From the NCBI GenBank assembly GCA_030651305.1, contig JAUSCI010000047.1:1-64000 (forward strand): 64,000 bases of DNA. The letters run 5' to 3'. The position numbers and the translations under genes were made by a program. Shown one piece after another: positions 40,577 through 53,179 of the stretch; positions within the stretch are counted from its first letter, which is position 1; every line of letters starts with the position of its first letter. The notes beneath the pieces are model-generated. The model did no database searches, had not been told where the DNA came from, and saw only the letters and a list, made by a program, of their open reading frames with translations. This stretch comes from Sulfuritalea sp. Lineage in GTDB: Bacteria > Pseudomonadota > Gammaproteobacteria > Burkholderiales > Rhodocyclaceae.

Positions 40577-41254
40577 TCAGCCCGTCAACACCCCGTCCTG
40601 CAGGCGCATCACCCTGGCTGCGCGCGCCGCCAGGTCCATGTCATGAGTCACCAGCACCAGCGCCGCACCGTGCTCGCGGCACAGGTCCAGCAGTAAACCG
40701 AACACCGCATCGGCCGCGCCTCGATCCAGGTTGCCGGTCGGCTCGTCGGCCAGCAGGCAGTCCGGTTCGGTAACCAGGGCGCGCGCCACCGCCACCCGCT
40801 GTCGTTCGCCGCCCGACAGCTCGCCCGGACGGTGGTTCAAGCGATGTCCCAGACCGACGCGATTCAGCACCGCCATCGCCTGCTGCTCGGCTTCCGCGCT
40901 CGGCATGCGCCGGATCAGCAGCGGCATGGCGACATTCTCCACGGCGGTGAATTCCATCAGCAGGTGGTGGAACTGATAGACGAAGCCCAGCGACTGGTTG
41001 CGCAGTTGCCCGCGCTCCGCCTCGCCGACCTGAGCCAGATCCCGGCCGTGCAGTTGCACCCGCCCCGCGGTTGGCGTGTCAAGGCCGCCGAGCAGATGCA
41101 GCAAGGTGCTCTTGCCCGACCCGCTGGCGCCGACGATGGCCACCGTATCGCCGGCGCCGACTTTCAGGTCGACCCCGGTGAGCACCGGCACATCGGTCTG
41201 GCCCTGATGAAAGATCTTGCTCAGGCCGCTGCACTCCAGAATGGCCTCACTCAT
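40577..41254 (-). CDS. lolD: Lipoprotein-releasing ABC transporter ATPase
   Basis: 225 residues. Walker [28 protein letters not shown] and [11 protein letters not shown]. Powers LolCE-mediated release of outer-membrane lipoproteins. ATG 41254 overlaps lolC's end by 8 bp. Confidence 0.94.
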   Translation of the reverse strand: MSEAILECSGLSKIFHQGQTDVPVLTGVDLKVGAGDTVAIVGASGSGKSTLLHLLGGLDTPTAGRVQLHGRDLAQVGEAERGQLRNQSLGFVYQFHHLLMEFTAVENVAMPLLIRRMPSAEAEQQAMAVLNRVGLGHRLNHRPGELSGGERQRVAVARALVTEPDCLLADEPTGNLDRGAADAVFGLLLDLCREHGAALVLVTHDMDLAARAARVMRLQDGVLTG

Positions 41255-42500
41255 AGCGCAGCGCCTCCGCCGGTTGCGTGCGCGAGGCGCGCCAGCTCGG
41301 ATACAGCGTCGCCAGCAGAGTCAGGACGAAGGACACCACGCTGACGGTGCCGACGTCCGACCAGTGCAGGTCGGAAGGCAGTTCGCTGATGTAATACACG
41401 TCCTTGGCGAGGAACTTCATCCCCAGCAGATGTTCCAGCGCCGGCACCACCACATCGACATTCAGCGCCAGGGCGATACCCCCGGCAATGCCGGCGGCAA
41501 GTCCTACGGCCCCGATCAACGTGCCCTGGACGATGAAGATGGCCATGATGCTGCGCGGGCTGGCGCCCAGGGTGCGCAGGATGGCAATGTCGGCGCGCTT
41601 GTCGGTCACCGCCATGACGAGGGTGGAGACGATGTTGAAGGCGGCGACGGCGACGATCAGCAGCAGAATCAGGAACATCATGCGTTTTTCGATTTCAACG
41701 GCGCGAAAGAAGTTGGCGTGGCTGCGCGTCCAATCGCTGACCCAGGCATCGGGGCCGAGAAAGCGCAACAGTTCGCGGCTGATCTGCTGTGCGGCAAAGA
41801 GGTCATCGACCTTGAGCCGCACGCCCGAGACGCGGTCGTCCATGCGATAGAGCTTCTGGGCATCAGCCATCGCGATCAGGGCCAGGCCGGAGTCGAATTC
41901 GAACATGCCGGCTTCGAAGATGCCGACGACGCGGAATTGCTTGACGCGCGGCAGGATGGCGGCGGGGGTGACCAGGCCCTGGGGCGCCAGCAGGGTGACC
42001 TTGTCGCCGGGTCTGGCGCGCAGGGCGCGGGCCAGTTCTGATCCAAGCACCATGCCGAATTCGCCGGGCAGCAACTGGTCGAGCTTGCCCGACTTCATGT
42101 GGCGGGCGAAGTCGGCCACCTTGTCCTCGGCTTCGGGCAGGATGCCGCGCACCATGACGCCGCGCACCTGGCCGTCGAAGGTGATCATGCCCTGCGCCTG
42201 GACGTAGGGGGCGGCGGCCTTGACCCGCGGGTGTTGTGCGGCGCCCTGCACGACCCTGGCCCAGTCGGCAATCTCGCCGCTTTCGCTGCTGATCTGGACG
42301 TGGGAGACGACGCCGAGGATGCGCTCGCGCAGTTCCTTCTGGAAGCCGTTCATGACCGACAGCACGACGATCAGCGCCGCCACCCCGAGCGCGAGGCCGA
42401 GCATGGAGGTCAGCGCGATGAAGGAGATGAAGCGGTTGGCAGCGCCTTCGCGCGGCTGGGCGCGCGTGTAGCGCAGTCCGATGAGGAGTTCGTAGGTCAT
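41247..42500 (-). CDS. lolC: Lipoprotein-releasing ABC transporter permease
   Basis: 417 residues from ATG 42500 ([15 protein letters not shown]). One N-terminal helix, a large periplasmic MacB-PCD-like domain (~50-260) and the FtsX domain with three helices (~270-405). A single LolC/LolE-type permease is present. A perfect 16-bp palindrome lies directly upstream. Confidence 0.92.
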   Translation of the reverse strand: MTYELLIGLRYTRAQPREGAANRFISFIALTSMLGLALGVAALIVVLSVMNGFQKELRERILGVVSHVQISSESGEIADWARVVQGAAQHPRVKAAAPYVQAQGMITFDGQVRGVMVRGILPEAEDKVADFARHMKSGKLDQLLPGEFGMVLGSELARALRARPGDKVTLLAPQGLVTPAAILPRVKQFRVVGIFEAGMFEFDSGLALIAMADAQKLYRMDDRVSGVRLKVDDLFAAQQISRELLRFLGPDAWVSDWTRSHANFFRAVEIEKRMMFLILLLIVAVAAFNIVSTLVMAVTDKRADIAILRTLGASPRSIMAIFIVQGTLIGAVGLAAGIAGGIALALNVDVVVPALEHLLGMKFLAKDVYYISELPSDLHWSDVGTVSVVSFVLTLLATLYPSWRASRTQPAEALRYE

Positions 42501-42520
42501 GGGTTCAGTTGGCTTGGCGA

Positions 42521-42536
42521 CGCATGTTAACATGCG
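42521..42536. promoter_or_regulatory. Perfect 16-bp palindrome between lolC and the RpfE-like gene
   Basis: CGCATGTTAACATGCG occupies the centre of a 39-bp divergent gap, 20 bp from the lolC ATG and 3 bp from the ATG at 42540. Position and symmetry fit an operator, or an RNA hairpin in the 5' leaders. No known consensus is recognised. Confidence 0.45.
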
Positions 42537-42539
42537 ATC

Positions 42540-43541
42540 ATGCTGACGCTCATCGTGCCTGGCCTCATCTGGACGCGCCAGGCGCTCGCGGATCTCACCT
42601 ACGACCTGCCCCTGCCCGCCTTTACCACCCTGCTTGGGCGCGGCCGGCTGCGCCACCGCCCGCCGCTGAGCACTGCCGTGACACTGGCTGAAATCTTTCG
42701 ACTCGACGCGCAACTCCCTGCCGCAGCCTTGCGCCGGCTGGCGCTGCGGGAACATCCCGGGCAATCGGACTGGCTTTGCCTCGATCCGGTCCGGCTGCGT
42801 TTCGAGCAGCGCTCGCTGATCGTCGACGATCCGCAAGGACTGGAACTGAGCAGCGAAGAAGCCGCCGCGCTCGCCGTCTCGCTGGCGCCGACTTTTACCG
42901 CGCTCGGCCAGATCGAAGTGATCTCACCGCATGCCTGGAACCTGCGGCTGTCTGCCGCGGCGCCGCCTTTTCAGGACTTGCCGGAGGCCATCGGGCGCTC
43001 TGCCTCCCTGCTGCCGCTCGACGCCGCCCACGCGGCGTGGCGCCATGCCATCAGCGAAGCGCAGATGCTGCTGCATGCCCACCCGGTGAATCGGGCGCGC
43101 GAAGCCGCCGGGCAGCCCATGGTGAACTCGCTCTGGCCCTGGGGCGGCGGACGCCTGCCCGAGTTTGACGGCAGCAGCGAGCATGACGCACTCTGGAGCG
43201 ACGACCCGGTCGCGCTAGGCATCGCCCGCCTGCTGCAGATCGACGGCGCTGCGCTGCCGGCCGGCTTTACCAGTACCACCTCCCGGAAACCGCTGGCAGT
43301 CCATCACGCGCTGGAGCATCCCGCCCGCAGCGGCGATGCAACCATCTGGCGCGAGCAACTGGCCCGCCTCGAAGCCGACTGGCTGGCGCCGGCGCTCGAC
43401 GCGCTGCGCCGAGGCAAACTCGACGCCCTGCGCCTGATCGCCCCCGGCGATCTCGCTACTGCCGAACTGCAGGTCAGTCGCCATGATCTGTGGCAGTTCT
43501 GGCGCAAGCCGGGCGCCTTGGCTAAGTTGGCGCCACTATGA
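42540..43541 (+). CDS. RpfE-type/phosphoglycerate mutase-like protein
   Basis: 333 residues. Resembles the proteobacterial regulatory protein RpfE type: a conserved NSLWPWGGGRLP segment near residue 200, otherwise a divergent domain. Function unknown. It immediately precedes recJ, with an ATGA overlap, a common betaproteobacterial pairing. Confidence 0.7.
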   Translation: MLTLIVPGLIWTRQALADLTYDLPLPAFTTLLGRGRLRHRPPLSTAVTLAEIFRLDAQLPAAALRRLALREHPGQSDWLCLDPVRLRFEQRSLIVDDPQGLELSSEEAAALAVSLAPTFTALGQIEVISPHAWNLRLSAAAPPFQDLPEAIGRSASLLPLDAAHAAWRHAISEAQMLLHAHPVNRAREAAGQPMVNSLWPWGGGRLPEFDGSSEHDALWSDDPVALGIARLLQIDGAALPAGFTSTTSRKPLAVHHALEHPARSGDATIWREQLARLEADWLAPALDALRRGKLDALRLIAPGDLATAELQVSRHDLWQFWRKPGALAKLAPL

Positions 43542-45259
43542 CAAATGCGACAAACGCGACGCGCATCATCGTGCGCGACATTCCGCCGCGCGCCACCTGG
43601 GCACTCGAACAGGGCGGCGTGCATCCGCTGCTGGCCAGGCTCTACGCCGCACGCGGCATCCGCGGCATGGACGAACTCGATACGCGCAGCAGCGCCCTGC
43701 TCGCTCCGGACAAACTCAAGGGCGCCGGCGAAGCGGCGACCCTGCTGGCCGATACCATCGCCGCCGGCCGCAAGATACTGATCGTCGCCGACTACGATTG
43801 CGACGGCGCCACCGCTTGCGCCGTCGGCCTGCGCGCCCTGCGCCTGATGGGCGCCACGGTCGACTACCTGGTGCCCGACCGCTTCACCCTCGGCTACGGG
43901 CTTTCCCTCGAAGTGGCGCAATTGGCGGCTGCGAGAAGGCCCGATCTGGTGGTCACGGTCGACAACGGCATCGCCAGCGTCGAAGGCGTCGCGGAACTCA
44001 AACGCCTGGGCATCGCGACGCTGATTACCGACCACCATCTGCCGGGCGATGAAATTCCGGCCGCCGATGTGATCGTGAATCCCAACCAGCCCGGCTGCGA
44101 TTTTCCGAGCAAGGCGCTGGCCGGCGTCGGCGTGATGTTCTACGTGGCGCTGGCCCTGCGCGCCGAACTGCGTCGGCGCGGTGCTTACGCCGAACTGCCC
44201 GAGCCCAATCTCGCCGGCCTGCTCGATCTGGTGGCGCTGGGCACCGTGGCCGACGTGGTGCCGCTCGACCGCAACAACCGCATCCTGGTCGCCCAGGGCC
44301 TGGCCCGCATCCGCGGCGGACAGATGCAGGCCGGTATTCGCGCGCTGTTTTCCGTCGCCGGCCGCGAACCGGGCCGCGCCGCCACCTTCGATCTCGGCTT
44401 CGCCCTCGGTCCGCGCCTCAACGCCGCCGGCCGCCTGGCCGACATGTCGCTGGGCATCGAATGCCTCGTCACCGACGACCCCGGCCGCGCCATGAATATC
44501 GCCCAGCAACTGGACACCATCAACCGCGAACGGCGGGTGATCGAAGCCGGCATGCGCGAGGATGCGGAACTGCTGCTCGATTCGCTCGATGCCGCCAATC
44601 GCGCCAGCCTGACGCTGTTCGACCCGGCCTGGCATCAGGGCGTAATCGGCATCCTCGCCGGCCGCGTCAGGGAAAAGCTGCACCGCCCCACCTTTGCCTT
44701 CGCCCGCGGCAATGCCGGTGAGCTGAAAGCCTCCGGCCGCTCGATCCGCGGCCTGCACCTGCGCGACGCGCTGGATCTGATCGCCAAGCGCCATCCAGGG
44801 ATGCTGTTGCGCTTCGGTGGCCACGCCGCCGCCGCCGGCCTGACACTCACGGAGGACCGCCTGGCCGAATTCGAAGCCGCGTTCGAAAAGGTCTGCCGCG
44901 AACTGCTGTCGCCGGCAGAACTCACGCGCACCCTGGAAACCGACGGCCCGCTCGAATCCGGCTACTTTTCGCTCGACGCGGTGCGCCTGATGCAGCAGGA
45001 AGTCTGGGGCCAGGCCTTCCCCGCGCCGCTATTCGCCGACAGCTTCGAGGTACTCAACCAGCGCATCCTGAAGGACAAGCACCTCAAGCTCAAGCTGCAA
45101 AAGGGCGGCCAGCGCTTCGACGCCATCCAGTTCAATTTCGCCGACGGGTCTGCCAACGCCGCGCCGGATCGCATCCGCGCCGCCTTCCGCGTCGATATCA
45201 ACGAGTGGAATGGCACGCAGACCGTGCAGCTGATGCTGGAGCACTTCGAGGCGGCCTGA
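43538..45259 (+). CDS. recJ: Single-stranded-DNA-specific exonuclease RecJ
   Basis: 573 residues. DHH phosphoesterase motifs: VADYDCDGATA, VTVDNGIAS, ITDHHLPG and NPNQPGCDFP; DHHA1 segment with FGGHAAAAGLTL and an OB-like C-terminal domain. Degrades 5' strands in recombination and mismatch repair. ATG overlaps the upstream stop. Confidence 0.96.
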   Translation: MTNATNATRIIVRDIPPRATWALEQGGVHPLLARLYAARGIRGMDELDTRSSALLAPDKLKGAGEAATLLADTIAAGRKILIVADYDCDGATACAVGLRALRLMGATVDYLVPDRFTLGYGLSLEVAQLAAARRPDLVVTVDNGIASVEGVAELKRLGIATLITDHHLPGDEIPAADVIVNPNQPGCDFPSKALAGVGVMFYVALALRAELRRRGAYAELPEPNLAGLLDLVALGTVADVVPLDRNNRILVAQGLARIRGGQMQAGIRALFSVAGREPGRAATFDLGFALGPRLNAAGRLADMSLGIECLVTDDPGRAMNIAQQLDTINRERRVIEAGMREDAELLLDSLDAANRASLTLFDPAWHQGVIGILAGRVREKLHRPTFAFARGNAGELKASGRSIRGLHLRDALDLIAKRHPGMLLRFGGHAAAAGLTLTEDRLAEFEAAFEKVCRELLSPAELTRTLETDGPLESGYFSLDAVRLMQQEVWGQAFPAPLFADSFEVLNQRILKDKHLKLKLQKGGQRFDAIQFNFADGSANAAPDRIRAAFRVDINEWNGTQTVQLMLEHFEAA

Positions 45260-45303
45260 ACTTCGGCGTCAAACTGTAAACCACGCTGTAAACTACGCGG
45301 AAA

Positions 45304-47790
45304 CTACGGCTTGGTCGCCTCCACGCCCGCTGCCTCCCCCGGCCGGCCGAACAGATAGCCCTGATACGCGTAACAGCCCAGCCGGGCAAGAAATTCGCGC
45401 TGCCCTTCGGTTTCCACTCCTTCGGCGATAACCGCCAGACCGAGGCTCATGCCGAGGGCGATGACGGTGCGCGCAATGGCCGCATCGTTGCTATCCGTGA
45501 GCACATCGCAAATAAAGGACTGGTCGATCTTCAACTGGCTCAGAGGCAGGCGCTTGAGATAGGACAAAGACGAATAGCCGGTGCCGAAATCGTCCAGGGA
45601 GAAGCTCACCCCTTCGGCTTTCAGCGCCGTCATCTTGTCGATGATGTCCTCCATGTCCTGCAGCAGCAAGCTCTCGGTCAGTTCCAGCTTGAGTCGCCGC
45701 GGATTCGCTCCGGTGGCACGCAGCACCGCCAGCACCTGCTCGACAAAATCCCTCTGGTGAAACTGGCGGCCGCTGACGTTAACCGCGACAGTCAGATGCG
45801 CCATGTCGGCCTGCCCGGCCCAGACCACCAACTGGTTACAGGCAGTTTCCAGCACCCAGTGGCCCAGCGGCAGGATCAGTCCGTTGTCCTCCGTCTGCGG
45901 AATGAAATCGGTGGGACACACCAGGCCGCGCAACGGATGCTGCCAGCGTACCAGCGCCTCCACCCCGGTGACTCGCCCCTCGCCATCCACCTGCGGCTGA
46001 TAGTAGAGCAGGAACTGACCCTCGCGAATTGCGGTGCGCAGATCGGTATCCAGCGCGGCACGGATCGCGACCGCGGACTGCATCTCGGGATCAAAGAAAC
46101 GCAAGGTATTGCGACCCGCCGCCTTGGCCTGGTACATCGCCGTATCGGCGCGCTTGAGCAATTCATCGACCGACAGCGATTGATCGCGAAACAGCGTGAT
46201 GCCGATGCTCGCGGTGCAGTGATAGCTGCGCGAATTGAGTTCTCCTCCGGCGAAACTCAGGTCGAGCTGATAGGGTTGGCTCAGCGCCGCCAGGATCTTC
46301 ACCGCCACGCTCTCGGCCTGCATCGCCGCCGCGGTTTCCGCATCGAGGTCCTGGAGAATCACCACGAACTCGTCGCCACCCAGCCGCGCGACGGTATCGC
46401 CTTCCCGTAGGCAGGCTTCCATGCGGGACGCAACTTCCACCAGAAACTGGTCGCCCACATCGTGCCCCAGCGTGTCATTGAGGGTCTTGAAGTCGTCCAG
46501 GTCGAACAGCAGCAATGCACCGTGGCGTTCGTGGCGCGCGCTGCCGGTCAGTGCCTGCCGCAGTCGATCGAGCATCAGTCGCCGGTTGGGAAGTCGCGTC
46601 AGTGGATCAAAAAACGCCAGATTGCGGATCTCCTCCTCGACCACCTTGCGCATGGTGATGTCGGCGAAGGTGCCGACATAATGGGTCACGGCGCCGTCGT
46701 TGCCCTTGACCGCCGTGACGCTCAGCCACTCCGGATAGATTTCGCCGTTCTTGCGCCGGTTCCAGATTTCCCCTCGCCAGGTTCCGGTGCGCCCGATGCA
46801 TTCCCACATCTCGTCATAAAAACCGGCGTCATGACGCCCCGAACTGAGGATGCGCGGCGTCTTGCCAACGGCGTCTTCGGCGCTGTAACCGGTGATTTCG
46901 GTAAACGTCCGGTTGACCCGCTGAATCACCTTTGCCGCGTCGGTCACCGTAATGCCTTCCTGCGCCTCGAAGGCAGCGGCCGCTATGCGCAGTTGCTGTT
47001 GCGCAAGATTGCGTTCGGTGACGTCGCGCATGGCGACCTGAATGGCCGGTTCGCCGTCAAAGACAATCGCCGTGTTGCGCACTTCCACGTCTATTACCGT
47101 TCCGTCCAACTTGAGAAATTTCTCCTCGATCGGCGGTGCCTCGCCATCATGCTCGATGGCATTCCTGACCCGGGCCAGAACGATCTCATGAAAGTCCGGA
47201 TGAACCCGATCGAGAACGGGTTTGCCTACCAGGTCTGCCGCCGAATGCGCGCCCAGCATCCTGACCGCGGCCGGATTGACATAGACGATCACGCCACGCC
47301 GATGGACGCCCATCGGTTCCGGCGACCATTCGATCAGGGTGCGGTAGCGCTTCTCGCTTTCGCTCAGCGCCGCCTCCATCCGCTTGCGCTCCGTGATGTC
47401 CCTGACAATGGCCTGCAGGCAAAGTCCGCCAGCCATCTCGACAGAACTCAGGGAAATCTCGACATCAAGCAGAACGCCATCCACGCGCATCGCCGTCCAT
47501 TCAAAGCGCGAGATATCGCCGTTCATGGCGGCAGCAATCTTTTCCGCGACCACGTCCGCCGACAGTTGGCCGCTGGCTTGCCTCTCCGGACAAAGCTCGG
47601 CGGGCGAACGACCGATGACGTCCTTCCTGTCCAGGCCATACATACTCGCGCCGTGTTGGTTGCAGTCCAGGAACCCGGTCGCATCCAACAGGAAAATGCC
47701 GTCATTGGCCTGCTCGAAAAGTTGCCGATACTTGCGCTCGGCTTCCAGGGCGAGCTTCCAGCGATCTTCGCTATCGCGCATTTCAGTCAT
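45304..47790 (-). CDS. PAS-PAS-PAS-GGDEF-EAL cyclic-di-GMP protein
   Basis: 828 residues, no clear membrane helix. Three N-terminal PAS domains (~15-130, 140-265, 265-390) feed a GGDEF domain with an intact [11 protein letters not shown] motif and an EAL domain with EALVRW and [10 protein letters not shown]. Both active sites look preserved, so it may make and degrade c-di-GMP depending on its PAS signal. Confidence 0.93.
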   Translation of the reverse strand: MTEMRDSEDRWKLALEAERKYRQLFEQANDGIFLLDATGFLDCNQHGASMYGLDRKDVIGRSPAELCPERQASGQLSADVVAEKIAAAMNGDISRFEWTAMRVDGVLLDVEISLSSVEMAGGLCLQAIVRDITERKRMEAALSESEKRYRTLIEWSPEPMGVHRRGVIVYVNPAAVRMLGAHSAADLVGKPVLDRVHPDFHEIVLARVRNAIEHDGEAPPIEEKFLKLDGTVIDVEVRNTAIVFDGEPAIQVAMRDVTERNLAQQQLRIAAAAFEAQEGITVTDAAKVIQRVNRTFTEITGYSAEDAVGKTPRILSSGRHDAGFYDEMWECIGRTGTWRGEIWNRRKNGEIYPEWLSVTAVKGNDGAVTHYVGTFADITMRKVVEEEIRNLAFFDPLTRLPNRRLMLDRLRQALTGSARHERHGALLLFDLDDFKTLNDTLGHDVGDQFLVEVASRMEACLREGDTVARLGGDEFVVILQDLDAETAAAMQAESVAVKILAALSQPYQLDLSFAGGELNSRSYHCTASIGITLFRDQSLSVDELLKRADTAMYQAKAAGRNTLRFFDPEMQSAVAIRAALDTDLRTAIREGQFLLYYQPQVDGEGRVTGVEALVRWQHPLRGLVCPTDFIPQTEDNGLILPLGHWVLETACNQLVVWAGQADMAHLTVAVNVSGRQFHQRDFVEQVLAVLRATGANPRRLKLELTESLLLQDMEDIIDKMTALKAEGVSFSLDDFGTGYSSLSYLKRLPLSQLKIDQSFICDVLTDSNDAAIARTVIALGMSLGLAVIAEGVETEGQREFLARLGCYAYQGYLFGRPGEAAGVEATKP

Positions 47791-48071
47791 GAATACAAGG
47801 GACCCTGGCGCTTTTCGGAATCTTCCCGGTTATCACAACATTCCCCCTCCAATCGATGTGATGCCACGCATGGCCGGCGCAAATTCGCGCCAGGCCTTTG
47901 CTCGGCGCTGCCGGCCGGAACCGCCATGATACAGCCCTGCCTAGAGAATGGGATCATCCCGGATGCCCTGCGGCCGGATGCGTTAGCCGGTTACTACCCG
48001 CATCCTCGCCGCCACTGCAAGAATGGCTGACGGGCATGCCCTTGCATGCTCCCCACCACAAGGAGAGAGAC

Positions 48072-48653
48072 ATGGCAGCGAAAAAGATTCTGATGCTGGT
48101 CGGCGATTACGTCGAGGATTACGAAGTCATGGTGCCGTTCCAGGCCCTGCTGGCGGTAGGCCATATCGTGCACGCCGTCTGCCCGGACAAAAAGGCCGGC
48201 GACAGCGTTGCCACGGCGATCCACGATTTCGAAGGGCAGCAAACCTATTCCGAAAAGCGTGGCCACAACTTTACGCTGAACGCCAGCTTCGCCGACATCA
48301 AGGCCGAAAACTACGACGCGCTGGTGATCCCCGGCGGCCGCGCGCCGGAATACCTGCGCCTGAACCCGGCGGTGCTCGACCTCGTGCGCCACTTCTTCGG
48401 CGCCAACAAGCCGGTGGCCGCCATCTGCCACGGCGCGCAGGTGCTGGCCGCGGCGGGCGTGCTCAAGGGACGGACCTGTTCGGCCTATCCGGCCTGCAGT
48501 GCCGAGGTCGTGCTGGCCGAGGGCAAGTTCGCCGAGATCGCCATCGACGCCGCCATCACCGATGGCAACCTGGTCACGGCGCCGGCCTGGCCCGCGCACC
48601 CGGCCTGGATCAGCCAGTTTCTCAAGCTGCTCGGCACCCGCATCGAACTCTGA
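48072..48653 (+). CDS. DJ-1/PfpI-family protein
   Basis: 193 residues from ATG 48072, with AAGGAGAG 5 nt upstream. The nucleophile elbow is [13 protein letters not shown] (Cys ~118), and [11 protein letters not shown] and the early [11 protein letters not shown] provide the paired Glu. Glyoxalase, protease or chaperone activity are possible in this family. The preceding 280-bp gap back to the GGDEF/EAL gene shows no other feature. Confidence 0.9.
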   Translation: MAAKKILMLVGDYVEDYEVMVPFQALLAVGHIVHAVCPDKKAGDSVATAIHDFEGQQTYSEKRGHNFTLNASFADIKAENYDALVIPGGRAPEYLRLNPAVLDLVRHFFGANKPVAAICHGAQVLAAAGVLKGRTCSAYPACSAEVVLAEGKFAEIAIDAAITDGNLVTAPAWPAHPAWISQFLKLLGTRIEL

Positions 48654-48747
48654 TTCTTCCGCTCATCGCGGCGGCGGTGCTACATTGCGCGTTGCGCAGC
48701 GGGAATGCATTCGCATTCCCGCCGACCCTGCCGAGGAGGAAAAGGCG

Positions 48748-49149
48748 ATGTGCAAGATCTTCATCAGCGCCGACCCTGAACTGTATCGCTGCCGTTCGCG
48801 ATCCCTGCGGCTGTCCGGTGTCGCCACCAGCATCCGGCTGGAAAAACTGTTCTGGCAGGTGCTGGAGGAAATCGGCACGCGCGACGGCCTCAGCGTATCC
48901 CAACTGATCACCCGCCTTTATGATGAACTGGCCGAGGCCGGTGGCGACTGTGCCAACTTCAGTTCCTTCCTGCGCGTCAGCTGCGGCCGTTACCTGGCCT
49001 TGCAGGTGGCCGGGCGCATTCCCGCAGATATCGGGGTACCGATCCGCTCGCTGGATGCGGACTGGGTTCTGGCCGGCGAAGAACTGCGGCGTCCCGGTGC
49101 CTTCGCCGCCCCGCCGCAACGCTTGGGGATGGTTCAAGCGGGACGCTGA
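48748..49149 (+). CDS. Ribbon-helix-helix domain protein
   Basis: 133 residues from ATG 48748 (GAGGAGG 8 nt upstream). The N-terminal ~30 residues include [27 protein letters not shown], typical of the RHH_4-type domain proteins of proteobacteria. A putative DNA binder; targets unknown. It ends 113 bp before prfC. Confidence 0.8.
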   Translation: MCKIFISADPELYRCRSRSLRLSGVATSIRLEKLFWQVLEEIGTRDGLSVSQLITRLYDELAEAGGDCANFSSFLRVSCGRYLALQVAGRIPADIGVPIRSLDADWVLAGEELRRPGAFAAPPQRLGMVQAGR

Positions 49150-49262
49150 CCCGAAAAGCGACGCCGCTCGCCGTCTCACCAGCGCCAGCGCGCTGCGTCC
49201 CTTTGGGAACTCTTCGCCGGCACCGTATAATCGCGGCCCTTCGCATCGATCTCCCTGCCGCC

Positions 49263-50837
<1,575 letters not shown>

Positions 50838-50971
50838 CCGTAGCGCCGGGGACCGCTCCGCCCTCGTGCTCTTCCGGCGCCTGGACTGCGGGCGCCTGCA
50901 CATTGTCACCATTCACCTGCGGCCGCTTCGACCGCAGTTCGTAGCGAAATGGTGCATGGCGAGGCGACAAC

Positions 50972-50987
50972 CTGTCATTTCTGACAG
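50972..50987. repeat. Short inverted repeat downstream of prfC
   Basis: CTGTCATTTCTGACAG, a 6-bp inverted repeat around TTTC. It lies in the 297-bp gap between prfC and the next gene, which otherwise holds nothing recognisable. Could be an operator or weak hairpin. Confidence 0.3.
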
Positions 50988-51134
50988 TTACCAATTCACC
51001 AGAATTTGATTAGTCTCCCCATCGGCATCATGGCTTCCCCGTTCGGGGCGGCGTGGCGCTGACGAACCAGGATGCGGAGCGCCAAAATCGACCGCCGCAA
51101 ACGGGTGTCAACCAACAGGCAGGGAGGCCTGAGC

Positions 51135-51407
51135 ATGACTGAAGCGACTGAATGCATGTCTGATTTCCCGGTGGCGGAGAAACCAGCCGCCGTTGAACCT
51201 CCCGCGTCAGCACCATCCGCTGGCGGAGAGATTCCCGGCGATCTCAATGTCAGCCACAGTGACGACGGTCAATACCTGTTGCTCTACGCCGGGCAGAAAC
51301 TGCTCGCAATCTACGGCGCCATGGGCGCTGACCCGGAATTTGTCGAGTTCGCTGATGGCAGCAGGTTTGCGGTCGATGCGCTGCTCGATCTGGTTGCCGT
51401 GGGCTGA
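51135..51407 (+). CDS. Hypothetical protein
   Basis: 90 residues from ATG 51135, with GGGAGG 7 nt upstream. An Ala/Pro-rich N-terminal linker (~15-30) precedes a compact C-terminal region (LLLYAGQKLLAIYGAMG...). No family recognised. Converges with the lytic transglycosylase. Confidence 0.65.
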   Translation: MTEATECMSDFPVAEKPAAVEPPASAPSAGGEIPGDLNVSHSDDGQYLLLYAGQKLLAIYGAMGADPEFVEFADGSRFAVDALLDLVAVG

Positions 51408-51425
51408 CGCCACCGGCTGAATCGG

Positions 51426-52295
51426 CTACAGCAGCGCATAACCGGCAAAGAACAGCACCCGCCGCACATAGTGCTGCGTCTCGCGATAGGGCGGCACTCC
51501 GCCATGGCGCCCGACCGCGCCCTCCCCCGCGTTGTAGGCGGCGGCAATCAGTTCCCAGTCGCTGCCAAAGCGCGCCTTGAGCCATTTCAGATAGGCCAGT
51601 CCGCCCTTGATGTTGGCCTCCGCATCAAAGGGATTCCTGACGCCGAATCGATCCTGCGTATCCGGCATCAGTTGCATCACGCCCTGGGCATTCTTCGGCG
51701 AGACGGCCTGCGCGTTGAGGTTCGACTCGGTCAGCGCCACCGCCAGCGCAATCCTGACATCGATGCCGTAGCGCGCCGCATGACGGCGGATCAGGGCGAC
51801 AATTTTTCGCTTGGCGGGTGAGAGCGCCGCCAGATAGCCGTCAAGATCGAACTGTTCCAGCAGCAGGCCGGTGTCGAAGCCGCGACAGTCGTCGCCCAGC
51901 GGCGCACTGCCGGCGCCTTCGTCGTAGTGATCGAAAGCCTGGTGATGGCCGAGCCGGGCCGCAAGGGCGAAATAGGCGTTGGCCAGGGCCGGATTGCGCA
52001 CCAAGGCGGGGCCTTTGGCCAGAATGCGGCCGACCCGGAAAAATCCCTCGGCACTGCCCATGACGCCCGCATCGCAATAGAGCGCCAGGGCCAGTCGCGG
52101 ATTCTTCTTCAGGCCGACGCCCATTTCGGCCGCCAGCCCCTGCTCCAGCGCCGCCACGACGCGCGGTGCCTCCTCCTCGTCGAGCGTCGCGGCACGCGCC
52201 GCGCCCGCCGCACACAGGACCGCGAAAGCCAGCAGCAAGCCGTGGCAGAATGCCCGCCAGCGCTGGCCGGCCTCGGGCCGCCGATAAGCTCTCAC
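51426..52295 (-). CDS. Lytic transglycosylase (SLT domain)
   Basis: 289 residues from GTG 52295, overlapping the upstream stop as GTGA. Signal peptide to ~residue 35. A TPR/Sel1-like N-part precedes the SLT domain (~170-289) with the catalytic Glu in ALTESNLNAQAVSP, GVMQLMPDT and AAYNAGEGAV. Cleaves peptidoglycan. Confidence 0.9.
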   Translation of the reverse strand: MRAYRRPEAGQRWRAFCHGLLLAFAVLCAAGAARAATLDEEEAPRVVAALEQGLAAEMGVGLKKNPRLALALYCDAGVMGSAEGFFRVGRILAKGPALVRNPALANAYFALAARLGHHQAFDHYDEGAGSAPLGDDCRGFDTGLLLEQFDLDGYLAALSPAKRKIVALIRRHAARYGIDVRIALAVALTESNLNAQAVSPKNAQGVMQLMPDTQDRFGVRNPFDAEANIKGGLAYLKWLKARFGSDWELIAAAYNAGEGAVGRHGGVPPYRETQHYVRRVLFFAGYALL

Positions 52296-52996
52296 TTCTG
52301 AAGCGTGGCCTCCTCGACCAGAACCTTGTACGCATAGCCGACACCGAAGTCCTTGTCGGTGCGCACCATGCCTTTGACGACGACCACGTCACCGACCTTG
52401 GCCTGGTCCAGCGTCGTCACCAGCAGGTCGTCCGTCTTGTCCGCGGCCGAACCCGAGCCGTCGCGCAGGTGAATCCAGTTCTTGCTCATGATCCCACCGG
52501 AGAATTTCACCACCTTGCCGCGAATCAGGACCGTCTTGCCCTTGAGTTCGCCGCTCTTGCCAATGACCTCGGCAACCGTCCGCGCATCGGGACCGCTGGC
52601 CTTCGGCACCTTGGCCTCACCGGTAAACTCCACCTTGGGCTGGGCCGAATGCGCCGCCGCCATCTTGCTCCCCGCACCGGCAGCCATGGCGCCGCTACCA
52701 GCCAAGGTGCCAAACACGATCTTCGGAAAGGTCTTCTTAAGTGCCTTGCTCTCGAAATTGGTCATCACCATCGTGTCTTCAATCGTGACCTTGGCCCCTT
52801 TCTTCAACGGCGCCTTGCCAACCGCCGCCCAGGTTTCGCCGTCTGCGGTCTTGAGCCGCAGGTAGCTATAACTCTCGACATCCTTGACTTCCAGAACCTC
52901 GCCCTTGAGCACGGCCGCGGCGGGAGGCGCCGCCTGGTCGGCACTCCAGCCGGCACTCGCGCAAAGAAGCATAACGACAGCAAAAAGCAATTTCAT
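52292..52996 (-). CDS. Periplasmic OB-fold-like protein
   Basis: 234 residues with signal peptide (to ~18, GWSA). Two regions look like OB-type folds: ~28-80 (GEVLEVKDVESYSYLRLKT) and ~140-234 (LKGKTVLIRGKVVKFSGGI). Resembles NrfJ-like or nucleotide-binding OB proteins; function unclear. It is coupled to the transglycosylase gene downstream. Confidence 0.75.
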   Translation of the reverse strand: MKLLFAVVMLLCASAGWSADQAAPPAAAVLKGEVLEVKDVESYSYLRLKTADGETWAAVGKAPLKKGAKVTIEDTMVMTNFESKALKKTFPKIVFGTLAGSGAMAAGAGSKMAAAHSAQPKVEFTGEAKVPKASGPDARTVAEVIGKSGELKGKTVLIRGKVVKFSGGIMSKNWIHLRDGSGSAADKTDDLLVTTLDQAKVGDVVVVKGMVRTDKDFGVGYAYKVLVEEATLQK

Positions 52997-53179
52997 GACT
53001 AACTATCCCTTCTGGAAGGAAAACATGCAAACCCGAGTGCACGTCCGGCCCAAAAAAATCGGCCCCGATCCGAAAGACTGCATTTTACCTGTCGCCAGCG
53101 ACCGTGCGGCGCAACGCGGGTCGCGCCCGGTGACGGCAGGACAGCGGACGTCGACCCGGGTTCGCGGCGTGTTAGCGCC

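Noticed and set aside
46462-48030. Long forward-strand open frame opposite the GGDEF/EAL gene
   Set aside because: It is the complement of a well-supported PAS-GGDEF-EAL gene and has no ribosome site or domain.
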